Of a DNA stretch of 49,948 bases, positions 18,180 to 25,924 are shown piece by piece. A program made the translations under genes and the position numbers. Positions within the stretch are counted from its first letter, which is position 1; each line of letters opens with the position of its first letter. The DNA lies in the NCBI RefSeq assembly GCF_001641695.1, contig NZ_LSEF01000015.1, positions 1 to 49,948 on the forward strand, given 5' to 3'. This DNA comes from Bradyrhizobium neotropicale. GTDB lineage: Bacteria; Pseudomonadota; Alphaproteobacteria; Rhizobiales; Xanthobacteraceae. The notes below the pieces were generated by a model, which saw only the letters and a program-made list of their open reading frames with translations, searched no databases and was not told the origin of the DNA.

Positions 18180-18644
18180 CTAATTCGCAAACTTCCCAGC
18201 CGGCTTGCCACCCTTCACCATTTCCTGGGCATAGGCGTACAGCGCGTCGTAGACGATCCACTCGGCGGCGTTGAGCGCATGATCGTCCTTGTAGCCGAGG
18301 CGGCGGAAACCTTCCGCCACCGCCTGTAGCCCGGGTCCTTCGGCCTGATGGTAAAGCGTATTGTCAGTGTCGGCACCATTCACGATCCTGCCGAGAAGGA
18401 CGAGCGCCGGATCGTTTGTCAGCTCGTATTTCTTCAGGATCGCTTCGAACGAACATTCTTTGCCGTGATGGCCAAGTTCGACGTCCTTGACGTCGTACGG
18501 AGTGGCGTCGAGCCGCTTTGCCTCGGCCATGACCTTATCGGCCGGCGCAAAGATGAATTCGGCGTCCTTGTCGACGAACTTCTTGATGAGCCACGGGCAG
18601 GCGACGCGATCGACTTTGACGTGCTCTCGGGTAATCCACTTCAT
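18180..18644 (-). CDS. ChrB C-terminal-domain (chromate-resistance-associated) protein
   Basis: A 154-residue cytoplasmic protein equivalent to the C-terminal domain of ChrB. It opens with WITREHVKVDRVACPWLIKK, a family hallmark, followed by DVKDVELGHHGKECSFEAIL and the terminal WIVYDALYAYAQEM. In chromate operons ChrB acts as a regulator or metal-linked accessory factor, but here no ChrA chromate transporter is nearby, so the role is open. The start at 18644 has a strong AGGAGGAT ribosome-binding site. The open frame extends 12 codons upstream, which I reject. Confidence 0.85.
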   Translation of the reverse strand: MKWITREHVKVDRVACPWLIKKFVDKDAEFIFAPADKVMAEAKRLDATPYDVKDVELGHHGKECSFEAILKKYELTNDPALVLLGRIVNGADTDNTLYHQAEGPGLQAVAEGFRRLGYKDDHALNAAEWIVYDALYAYAQEMVKGGKPAGKFAN

Positions 18645-19068
18645 TTGATCCTCCTGTTCGGTTTCAGCTTGGCAGATCACGCGTCTGCCAGGACGAGAAT
18701 CCCGCCGTGAGCGGGTTAGACGACGTAGCGCCGGTCCGGCACGACCAGCGCCGTCGTGTGTGCAGCGACGGCGCCAGCGACACCCGGAAATCCCGACAGC
18801 GTCATGCGGCGTAGTCGAAGGCTTTCCGCACCGCCTGGGATTTTGATGATGCCAAGGCTCTTCAAGGGCATGGCGACCTCGCGTCGCTTCGCCGCCGAGA
18901 GCCGGTCCATCTCAAGAATTGAAAGAGGTTTCCGTCCACGTGCAATCTCCTCGAAAATCGAGCGTTGCACAGAGCTTGGACGGTGTAGCCGTCTGGCGGG
19001 GAGCCTGTGTTTCCCCGAAGCGTCAACTTAGGCCTTGCAGGAAGTTCCGACAAGGAGGATCTGCAAAG
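18645..19068. other. intergenic region with a doubtful 84-codon ORF
   Basis: 424 bp between the ChrB-domain gene and the GST gene. A minus-strand frame at 18716-18970 (GTG start, beginning IFEEIARGRKPLSILEMD) is open for 84 codons. It has no clear ribosome-binding site and no recognised family. It could be a small protein gene or a decayed one. Nothing else was identified. Confidence 0.3.
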
Positions 19069-19761
19069 TCAGTATTTTGGTCGGTGCGAGTTCGCCCATT
19101 CGCGGGCATGTAGAATGGGCTGACGTGGCGGTAAGATCGCGCGAAGCTTCTGGGTCGTCGGCAAGCTCTCCATGCGCTCCCACCATCGGCAGAAGGCTGG
19201 ATATTTCGGGTACATGGCCCTGCCTTCTTCGGTCAGGCTGAATGCAAACGTGCTCGGCAACAGGAAGAAATCTGCGATCGTGAGTTCCGGGCCGAGCAGA
19301 TAATGTCGACCGTCGGCGAGTTCGCGCTCGACGGCTGCGAGCGCCGTTTCGACCTTGGGCAGTGCATGCGCCACGACCTTTTCGTCGGAAGCGATCCCAA
19401 GCTCCGGAAAGACCAGTCGCTCGTGGGTCACGTGATAGATCATGTATGGGTAGACGTAGGAATTGACCACGCCAATCCATTGATTCATGCGCGCCCGCGC
19501 CCGTGGATCTTGCGGCGTGAGCCGCGCGCTCTCGAACGCCTCATCGATGTAGCTGACGATGGCGCTCGTCTCATAAACGACGAAGTCGCCGTGCCGGAAG
19601 ATCGGGACGCGATTGAAAGGATGCAGTGCGAGATGTTCGGGCTTGCCCATCATCGGCTCGATGTCCTGGAAGGTGTAGGCCACCTCCTTGTGGGTCAGGA
19701 CGAGCCGCACGATGTTGACAAATGTGCTGCGCGGAAAGCCGTAAAGAATGGTCTCGGACAT
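19069..19761 (-). CDS. glutathione S-transferase family protein
   Basis: A 230-residue cytosolic GST. Residues 1-80 form the thioredoxin-like domain, with the active-site region YGFPRSTFVNIVRLVLTH, cis-proline in RVPIF and the glutathione-contacting VYETSAIVSYID. The C-terminal helical domain has the folding motif LTIADFFLLPSTFAF (the N-capping box and hydrophobic staple region of GSTs). The GGGAGGAGGAA ribosome-binding site fixes the ATG at 19761. It lies 42 bp downstream of the DUF1127 gene on the same strand, and both are divergent from a LysR regulator that may control them. The substrate is unknown. Confidence 0.9.
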   Translation of the reverse strand: MSETILYGFPRSTFVNIVRLVLTHKEVAYTFQDIEPMMGKPEHLALHPFNRVPIFRHGDFVVYETSAIVSYIDEAFESARLTPQDPRARARMNQWIGVVNSYVYPYMIYHVTHERLVFPELGIASDEKVVAHALPKVETALAAVERELADGRHYLLGPELTIADFFLLPSTFAFSLTEEGRAMYPKYPAFCRWWERMESLPTTQKLRAILPPRQPILHAREWANSHRPKY

Positions 19762-19803
19762 TTCCTCCTCCCAGTTCTTTCACTTGTGGTCGATCGAGTT
19801 CGA

Positions 19804-20040
19804 TCAGCGCCAGAACGGCACATCGGCCTGCTCCAGAGCCTCCTCCCGGGTGAGTCCGAGATCGGCAAGGAGGTGGGGATCATCGGCAATCGCGCGGAGG
19901 CCGGCGCGCTGATGCATCCGCTCGCTGCTGGCCAGCCAGCGGTCGATCAGTACGAGCCATGAATTCCGTTGATGATCGACCGTCGTTGCATTGCGGCGAA
20001 CTCGCCCTACAAAGTCGCTATTGGCAAAAAGCGTTGACAT
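19804..20040 (-). CDS. DUF1127 (YjiS-like) small protein
   Basis: A 78-residue protein ending in DPHLLADLGLTREEALEQAD followed by VPFWR, the standard DUF1127 C-terminus. Short DUF1127 proteins in alphaproteobacteria have been linked to RNA binding and to phosphate and carbon metabolism; this longer form is uncharacterised. The start at 20040 has a GGAG ribosome-binding site at suitable spacing, and the longer open frame upstream is rejected. It is the first gene of the unit with the GST and is divergent from lysR across 130 bp. Confidence 0.85.
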   Translation of the reverse strand: MSTLFANSDFVGRVRRNATTVDHQRNSWLVLIDRWLASSERMHQRAGLRAIADDPHLLADLGLTREEALEQADVPFWR

Positions 20041-20078
20041 TTGGTGGCTCCAAATCCCATGGTTTCGCGTTGTCGCCG

Positions 20079-20097
20079 CCTGCATAGGGCCGGCAGG
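20079..20097. promoter_or_regulatory. possible LysR-type operator
   Basis: CCTGC-N9-GCAGG, a short imperfectly spaced dyad, lies in the 130 bp between the divergent DUF1127 and lysR genes, where a LysR regulator would be expected to bind. The call rests on position and symmetry only. Confidence 0.28.
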
Positions 20098-20170
20098 GCG
20101 CGGTCCGCAAAGCATCGTTTCTCAGGCCTGCCCCAATTTTTCTCATGAACTTCCTCAGGGAAGGTTCGCA

Positions 20171-21106
20171 ATGCGTCCGCATTTGCCGCCGCTGAACGCA
20201 CTGAAGGCCTTCGAAGCCGCAGCCCGGCATGAAAGCTTTACGCGCGCCGCCGAAGAGCTGTGTGTCACCCAGGGTGCGGTGAGCCACCAGGTGAAGTCGC
20301 TTGAAACAGAACTTGCGATCAAACTCTTCAATCGCGAGCGCCAGCGCCTGATCATCACCGAGGCGGGCCGGGACTATCTCGCTGTTGTGCGCGATGCGCT
20401 GGACCGTATCGCTGCTGGCACCGAGCGTTTGTTGCAGCGGCAGAGCGCAGGCGTTCTTACCGTCAGCACCTCACCCGACTTTGCAGCCAAGTGGCTGGTG
20501 CACCGGCTTGGCCATTTCGCGGAGGCGCATTCCGGCATCGATCTCCGCGTCTCGGCCACAATGCACCACGTCGATTTTGCCCGCGAGGAGGTCGATCTTG
20601 CGGTGCGCCACGGCGACGGCAATTGGCCGGGTCTCGATTCCGTAAGGCTCTCCTCGGAACGGCTGTTCGCCGTGTGTAGTCCAAAATTGCTGTCGGGCCG
20701 TCGCCGCATCAGCGGGGTCGCCGGCATCCTGAAATTTCCTTTGATCCACCTGGATAGCCGATCCGACTGGGCGAATTGGCTGCGCGGGGTGGGCATCGAT
20801 GACGCCGACGTCACACACGGCCCCGTGCTCAATCGTGCGAGCATGGTTATCGATGCCGCTATCAATGGGCAGGGTATCGCTCTTGCGCGGACGACGTTGG
20901 CGGCATGGGATCTGATCAACGAGCGGCTGGCGCTCGCATTCCCGGAGTCCTTGCCAGTGTCCAAGACCTATTGGATCGTTTGCCCCAAGGCGACTGCGTC
21001 GCTACCGAAGATCGCGACTTTTCGTGACTGGCTGCTCGCGGAGGCGTCGAACGACCTACGCCAGCTCAAATCGCTTACCGGGAGCTCGATGACGAAGCGG
21101 CGGTAA
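20171..21106 (+). CDS. LysR-family transcriptional regulator, GcvA-like
   Basis: A 311-residue DNA-binding regulator. The N-terminal winged HTH is clear (FEAAARHESFTRAAEELCVT then QGAVSHQVKSLE), followed by the linker helix and an effector-binding domain (STSPDFAAKWLVHRLGHFA and EVDLAVRHGDGNWPGL, typical of the GcvA subgroup). The ATG at 20171 has an AGGGAAGG ribosome-binding site. It is divergent from the DUF1127-GST pair, the normal layout for a LysR protein controlling its neighbour. The effector is unknown. It could also affect the ABC operon 318 bp downstream. Confidence 0.92.
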   Translation: MRPHLPPLNALKAFEAAARHESFTRAAEELCVTQGAVSHQVKSLETELAIKLFNRERQRLIITEAGRDYLAVVRDALDRIAAGTERLLQRQSAGVLTVSTSPDFAAKWLVHRLGHFAEAHSGIDLRVSATMHHVDFAREEVDLAVRHGDGNWPGLDSVRLSSERLFAVCSPKLLSGRRRISGVAGILKFPLIHLDSRSDWANWLRGVGIDDADVTHGPVLNRASMVIDAAINGQGIALARTTLAAWDLINERLALAFPESLPVSKTYWIVCPKATASLPKIATFRDWLLAEASNDLRQLKSLTGSSMTKRR

Positions 21107-21424
21107 TAACCAAACCGTCGTACCTTGCCGAATTATCGTTGCTCGGGAGTCCGGTGCGATTTTAAGCCGGGGAACTCTGCCACTCGTCAATGATGGCACT
21201 GCTCTGACGCCAGGAACAGAAGGCCGAACGCTTTGGCACTTGATTAGCCCAGGGGGCTCGATCAAACCGAAGTGAATAACCGGCGAAGTTAGCAGGCCTC
21301 GCATCTGCTGGTTCCTGATTGACAAGCAGTCCCGCTTTGGCAAAGTCGCGGGCTTGGGGATGGCGATCTCCCCATGAGGCGACATGCCCAAGCATCGCGT
21401 CCGAACTCCTGAGAAGGACGCAGC
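21107..21424 (+). other. intergenic region upstream of the ABC operon
   Basis: 318 bp between lysR and the ABC ATPase gene. No recognisable gene, repeat or RNA was found. It presumably holds the promoter for the five-gene operon that follows, although no convincing -35/-10 pair was seen. Confidence 0.35.
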
Positions 21425-22171
21425 ATGTCAACCGTCAACGACGGGTTTTCGCCAGATCGTTCGACGCCTTTGCTGCGCGTGAGAAACCTGACCAAGCGCT
21501 ATGGAAGCGACGGCGCCGCCATCGACGGCGTGACGTTCTCTGCTGTCGCGGGCGAAATCCTCGGCATTATCGGTCCAAATGGTGCCGGCAAGACGACGCT
21601 GCTGGAAGCCGTTGCCGGGCTTCTACCGGTGAACTCCGGCGACGTCTTTTGGCGCGGAGAGCCGTTACACGCAGGCCGTCGGCGCGACGCTTTGTTCTAC
21701 CTGCCTGATGCCGTTCGTCCATACCAAGACCAAACGGCCCAGCAGGTCGTGTCATTTGTCGGCGACGTCTTTCGACGCTCAGACGCAGACATCAGGTCGA
21801 CCATCGAATCGCTCGGATTGCAGCCGGTGCTTCGAAAGCGCGTGCAGGCTCTGTCGAAGGGATACGCCCGACGTCTGATGCTGACCATCGGACTGCTTGC
21901 GCCGCATGACCTGTTGCTGATGGACGAACCATTTGACGGATTTGACTTGCGGCAGGCGCACGACGTCATGGGCTTGCTGCGTCGCCAGACGGCACGCGGA
22001 CGCACGCTGATCCTCTCAATTCATCAGTTGCGGGATGCCGAACGGGTCTGCGACCGCTTCATCCTGCTCTCGGCAGGGCAGGTGCGCGGATCGGGAGGAC
22101 TTGCCGAATTGCGTGCGCAGACGGGACTGCCGAACGGCTCACTGGAGGATATCTTCCTTGCGCTTACGTGA
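21425..22171 (+). CDS. ABC exporter ATP-binding protein (ABC-2 type)
   Basis: A 248-residue cytoplasmic ATPase with Walker A GPNGAGKTT at residues 50-58, signature LSKGYARRL (CcmA/NatA-like), Walker B DLLLMDEPFDGFD and a switch His in ILSIHQLRDAE. This form powers ABC-2 export permeases rather than importers. The AAGGA ribosome-binding site precedes the ATG. The 3' end overlaps the next gene by 14 bp, and that gene encodes its permease. It is the first gene of an apparent five-gene operon. The cargo is unknown. Confidence 0.9.
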   Translation: MSTVNDGFSPDRSTPLLRVRNLTKRYGSDGAAIDGVTFSAVAGEILGIIGPNGAGKTTLLEAVAGLLPVNSGDVFWRGEPLHAGRRRDALFYLPDAVRPYQDQTAQQVVSFVGDVFRRSDADIRSTIESLGLQPVLRKRVQALSKGYARRLMLTIGLLAPHDLLLMDEPFDGFDLRQAHDVMGLLRRQTARGRTLILSIHQLRDAERVCDRFILLSAGQVRGSGGLAELRAQTGLPNGSLEDIFLALT

Positions 22172-23534
22172 GGCACACGCACGATCGGCCGCACCGATCG
22201 CTCCGCTGCTCGCAAAGGAGCTTCGCGAGATCACTTCCGGGCGCGCACTTTGGACCATGTTGCTGCTGGTCTGTCCGCTCGTTGGATACAGCTTCGCCCA
22301 GGCAGTCTCGCTCTATAGCGAGTCAAGTGCGGCGGCCCTCCAGTCGCCAGTTCTGGCGAGGAGCCTGTCACCGCTCGATGGAATCCTCGTTCCGACATTC
22401 GGCGCATTCTTTGTGGCGGTTACGTTGTTGTTTCCTTTCGTGGCGATCCGGGTGCTGGGCCAGGAGAAGGAAAGTGGCGCGTTGCGCCTGCTGGTTCAAT
22501 TGCCGTACCGGCCTTCGACGCTGATCGCCGCAAAATTCTGTGCTGTGCTCGCAGCATGGCTCATGGTGAGCATCCCTGCGCTTTCCGCGTTGCCTGCGTG
22601 GGCCATATTGGGGGGCCATCTGGCTGCACCGGAGACGCTGAACCTTCTGTTCGGTCATTTGCTCTACGGTCTTCTGGCCGGCGCCATCGGGTTGTTCGCC
22701 GCGGTCATCTCCGACAATTCGGCTACTGCCGCCATCGTCACGCTGGCAGTCACGATTGGATCATGGGTACTGGATTTTACGCTCGCGGGCCGCTCTGGCC
22801 TGTCGGCTTGGCTTGCGCAATTGTCGCTAACGCAGGCGCTGCGTCCCTTCGAGCAGGGGCTTCTCTCGGCCGGTCTAGTGCTCGGCATCGCGGCCGTCAT
22901 TGGTGGGCTCGCCGCGCTGACGGTTGTCTGGCTCCCTCCTGGTACACCGATGCGAACGAAGGTCATCCGTTCTGTGTCTTGTGTGCTTGTCGTTGTTATT
23001 GCGCTCACCGTCGCGGCACAGTTAAGGGCGTCCTTGGATCTCAGCGAGGATCGTCGCAACTCCTTCTCGCGTGCGGATGAACGCTTGCTCGCGACGCTTC
23101 GACGCCCCTTGGTGATCAGGGTCCATCTCGCCGCTGAGGACCCCCGCTATATCGATCTTCGGCGGAACGTTCTCGCGAAGCTCGAGCGCGCTGTGCGTGA
23201 CGTCACCGTTATTCTCGCGGGCGACCGGTCGAACGTGGCCAATCCATCAGACGCCTATGGCCAGATCGAATATGTCTACGGTGATCACACCGACGTAAGC
23301 CGCTCCACCAGCCCGCGTGAGATACTGCCGCTGCTGTATGCACTCGCGGGCGCACGGCCGCCGGCCGCCGGCGTGGGCGAAGGGTACCCCGGTTATCCAT
23401 TGGTGGTGAGCGCGGACACGACGCTGCTTTGGTTCTTCGGCGGATTGCCGCTCCTGACCGTGCTCGCGTGGTGGCGGATCCGCCGACTCCCTCCGGACAA
23501 GGGTTCTCTCGTTCATCAAGGAGTTAAGCCATGA
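22158..23534 (+). CDS. ABC-2 permease fused to a GldG-like extracytoplasmic domain
   Basis: A 458-residue membrane protein. The N-terminal part is a GldF/NosY-like ABC-2 permease (ELREITSGRALWTMLLLVCP, then RVLGQEKESGALRLLVQLP), with about six spans. A further span near residues 270-290 is followed by DLSEDRRNSFSRADERLLAT (about 294-313) and an extracytoplasmic stretch resembling the start of GldG/ABC_transp_aux proteins, then a final span (about 422-442). The GldG-like part is only about 130 residues, far shorter than usual. The start is a TTG at 22158 with GGAGG spaced 8 bp away, inside the end of the ATPase gene. The stop overlaps the next ATG (ATGA). The fusion suggests one polypeptide doing the work of two Gld-type subunits. 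Confidence 0.82.
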   Translation: MRLREAHARSAAPIAPLLAKELREITSGRALWTMLLLVCPLVGYSFAQAVSLYSESSAAALQSPVLARSLSPLDGILVPTFGAFFVAVTLLFPFVAIRVLGQEKESGALRLLVQLPYRPSTLIAAKFCAVLAAWLMVSIPALSALPAWAILGGHLAAPETLNLLFGHLLYGLLAGAIGLFAAVISDNSATAAIVTLAVTIGSWVLDFTLAGRSGLSAWLAQLSLTQALRPFEQGLLSAGLVLGIAAVIGGLAALTVVWLPPGTPMRTKVIRSVSCVLVVVIALTVAAQLRASLDLSEDRRNSFSRADERLLATLRRPLVIRVHLAAEDPRYIDLRRNVLAKLERAVRDVTVILAGDRSNVANPSDAYGQIEYVYGDHTDVSRSTSPREILPLLYALAGARPPAAGVGEGYPGYPLVVSADTTLLWFFGGLPLLTVLAWWRIRRLPPDKGSLVHQGVKP

Positions 23535-24256
23535 TTGCCAACAAGAAATTCGGAGTGATCATCCTTGCGGCAGCTGGTCTTGCGGCGCTGGCGCTGCCGG
23601 GCTTGGCCGCAGAACCAGTCAAGATTGACCTCTCGAATGAAACCGTCGGCGGGGAGCCAAAATCACTGGTGCCGGTGGTTGGCTTCTGGAGGATTGAGGA
23701 GGAGAGCGGCAGGAAAGTGCTCACGGTCGATGGTCGCCAGTGGAAGGAAGGACAATCGTCGGCGGGCATCGCCGACAAGGCGCGCGCGCTCTACGGGGAA
23801 CGCTACGCGGAGTTCCTCGATCGCGTGCAGGCCTATGCCTATTATCCGTACGTGGTTGCGCCGAAGGTCGACAATTTCACCAATGGCGAGATCTCGGTGC
23901 GCTTTGAGGGCTTGTCCGGCCGGATCGATCAGGGCGCCGGCATCCTCTTCAACCTCAAGCCAAACGGAGACTACCTGACAGTTCGCGCGAACTGTCTGGA
24001 GAACAATATCGTGCTGTGGAAGTTCGAGAACGGCAAGCGCTCCTCCGTCAAATGGGTGCGCAACACGCCGACCGCGACGCGGCAGTGGCACGACCTCAAG
24101 GTCCGCATCGACGGCACGAAGGTGGAAGGCTATCTCGACGGAAAGCTGTACCTGGAACACACGCTGGCGCAACCGGTGTCCGGCCGGATCGGACTTTGGT
24201 CGAAGGCCGACAGCCACATGTATTTCGCGGATTACACCGTAGCTGCCGGCAATTGA
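23531..24256 (+). CDS. exported LamG/DUF1080-like beta-sandwich protein
   Basis: A 241-residue protein with a Sec signal peptide (FGVIILAAAGLAALALPGLA, then AEP). The mature part looks like a concanavalin-type beta sandwich (NGEISVRFEGLSGRIDQGAG, then GDYLTVRANCLENNIVLWKF, WHDLKVRIDGTKVEGYLDGK and GRIGLWSKADSHMYFADY). That pattern is typical of LamG or 3-keto-disaccharide hydrolase (DUF1080) domains, which bind or cleave sugars. No catalytic residues can be assigned. Its ATG overlaps the permease stop and it has an AAGGAG ribosome-binding site, so it belongs to the ABC operon and is probably a periplasmic or surface partner of the GldG-like domain. Confidence 0.8.
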   Translation: MIANKKFGVIILAAAGLAALALPGLAAEPVKIDLSNETVGGEPKSLVPVVGFWRIEEESGRKVLTVDGRQWKEGQSSAGIADKARALYGERYAEFLDRVQAYAYYPYVVAPKVDNFTNGEISVRFEGLSGRIDQGAGILFNLKPNGDYLTVRANCLENNIVLWKFENGKRSSVKWVRNTPTATRQWHDLKVRIDGTKVEGYLDGKLYLEHTLAQPVSGRIGLWSKADSHMYFADYTVAAGN

Positions 24257-24284
24257 ATGAGGCACTGCTGGAGGACCTGCGCGG

Positions 24285-25592
24285 ATGAATGGTCGGCCAG
24301 ACACCACCCAAAACGTCGAACCGCGGCTCAAGCGCCGGTCGGCAATCGCGCTGCTATTCAGTGCACGCGCCGTGCGCGGGTTTGGTGATGGCTTTGCCAC
24401 GATCCTTCTGCCGGCCTACCTCGTCGAACTGGGTTACTCCCCTTTCCAGGTTGGCGTGGTTGCCACCGGCGCCCTGCTGGGGACCGCGCTCCTCACGCTG
24501 GGCGTCGGTCGGCTGGGAGGTCATCGCGACTTGCGGACGCTCTTGCTGCTGGGCGCGCTCACGATGATGCTGACAGGTCTGGCGTTTCCGTTCGCGGAAG
24601 CCTTTCCGGTCGTTCTGGTCCTGGCCTTTGTCGGCACGATCAATCCCTCGCCAGGAGACATCGGGATCTTCGTGCCGATCGAGCACGCTCTGCTGGCGAG
24701 CGATGCGAGCGACCAGAAACGTACGCAGGTCTTCGCCCGCTACAGCCTGATTGGCGGCCTCTCGACGGCGGCGGGCGCCTTGGTGGCCACCGTGCCCGAC
24801 TTTCTCGTTTCGTTTGATGTGCCGAGGCTCGTTGCCCTGAAGTCCATGTTCTTCGTCTACACCGTCCTTGGTCTCATCGGTGCAGTTCTCTATCGTTTGC
24901 TTCCGAAATCCTCACCCGCAATTGATCAACGACCGAAGGCTTCGGTCCTCGGGCCTTCGCGGCGAATTGTCTACGGGCTTGCGGCTCTCTTCAGTGTCGA
25001 TGCGTTTGCCGGCGGCTTTGCCGTGCAATCGCTGGTCGCCTTGTGGCTCTTCGAGCGCTTCGACCTCTCGCTTGCGAGCGCCAGCCTCTTCTTTTTCTGG
25101 TCCAACACGCTGTCCGCCTTTTCCTATCCGCTCGCCGCAAGGCTGTCGCAGCGGTTCGGGCTGGTCAACACAATGGTGTTCACGCACATCCCCTCAAGCA
25201 TCTGCCTGATCGCGGCCGCCCTCACTCCGAACCTGACGGTTGTGCTGGCCCTGCTTTCGATCCGGGCGGCGCTGTCGCAGATGGATGTGCCGACACGTAC
25301 CTCCTACGTGATGGCGGTTGTCACGCCCGAGGAACGCCCGGCAGCGGCCAGCGCGACTGCCGTCCCGCGCAGCCTGGCCTCCGCCATCAGTCCGAGCCTG
25401 GCGGGCGCGATGCTCGGGACGGCATTTTCGGGACTGCCGCTCGTGATCTGCGGCGCTCTGAAGATCGCCTATGACGTTGCACTGCTCCTGTCATTCCGTC
25501 ACATCAAGCCGCCCGAGGAAGCCGAGCAGGCGGCAGGGAGAACCGGGCAGATTTCGAGGTTCGGGGGCGTTCAACGGCGGAGAGTGCAATGA
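24285..25592 (+). CDS. MFS transporter
   Basis: A 435-residue, roughly twelve-span inner-membrane transporter. The first span region is FSARAVRGFGDGFATILLPA, and the cytoplasmic loop VGRLGGHRDLRTLLLLG matches the MFS GxLxDRxGRR position. The later DVPTRTSYVMAVVTPEERPAA also fits the family's second-half loop. The substrate is unknown. A GGAGGACC ribosome-binding site precedes the ATG, 28 bp after the LamG-like gene, and the stop overlaps the next start (ATGA). Coupling an MFS carrier with an ABC exporter in one operon is unusual. Confidence 0.87.
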   Translation: MNGRPDTTQNVEPRLKRRSAIALLFSARAVRGFGDGFATILLPAYLVELGYSPFQVGVVATGALLGTALLTLGVGRLGGHRDLRTLLLLGALTMMLTGLAFPFAEAFPVVLVLAFVGTINPSPGDIGIFVPIEHALLASDASDQKRTQVFARYSLIGGLSTAAGALVATVPDFLVSFDVPRLVALKSMFFVYTVLGLIGAVLYRLLPKSSPAIDQRPKASVLGPSRRIVYGLAALFSVDAFAGGFAVQSLVALWLFERFDLSLASASLFFFWSNTLSAFSYPLAARLSQRFGLVNTMVFTHIPSSICLIAAALTPNLTVVLALLSIRAALSQMDVPTRTSYVMAVVTPEERPAAASATAVPRSLASAISPSLAGAMLGTAFSGLPLVICGALKIAYDVALLLSFRHIKPPEEAEQAAGRTGQISRFGGVQRRRVQ

Positions 25593-25918
25593 CAGTCGAC
25601 AGAGAACGCCGAAATTTCGTTGCAGCAGCGGCCTCGACCGCCGTGCTGGCCAGCACGCCCGTCCTTGCGCAGGGCAATCCACCGTCGCAAGGCAATCAAC
25701 CGACAGGAGCCAGGGCGACGCGCACACTGAAGGGGGACTCGATGCGATACTTGGCCTTTGCTCTTTCAATAGCAGCGCTTGTAGCCACCAATTCTGCCGT
25801 CGGCGCGCAAGCCTGCAAAGTCTGCGCTGAGCAGCATAAGGCCTGCATGAAGAATTATGCCGGACCGGCGTGCAAGACCGAGTACCGGATGTGTCTGAAG
25901 TCCTGCAAATCGAAATGA
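25589..25918 (+). CDS. cysteine-rich exported peptide with two possible starts and two signal-like segments
   Basis: The open frame runs from an ATG at 25589, which overlaps the MFS stop (ATGA), and would give 109 residues. Residues 1-30 look like a Tat-type signal (RRNFVAAAASTAVLASTPVL then AQG). A second ATG at 25742, behind its own AAGGGGGA ribosome-binding site, begins a Sec signal peptide (MRYLAFALSIAALVATNSAV then GAQA). That would release a mature peptide of about 36 residues with six cysteines in the pattern CxxC-x6-C-x8-C-x6-C-x3-C. The 58-residue product from 25742 is the likelier functional one. The upstream piece may be the remnant of a Tat-exported protein. The function is unknown; the spacing suggests a disulfide-rich or metal-binding peptide. 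Confidence 0.65.
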   Translation: MTVDRERRNFVAAAASTAVLASTPVLAQGNPPSQGNQPTGARATRTLKGDSMRYLAFALSIAALVATNSAVGAQACKVCAEQHKACMKNYAGPACKTEYRMCLKSCKSK

Positions 25919-25924
25919 ACCAGA

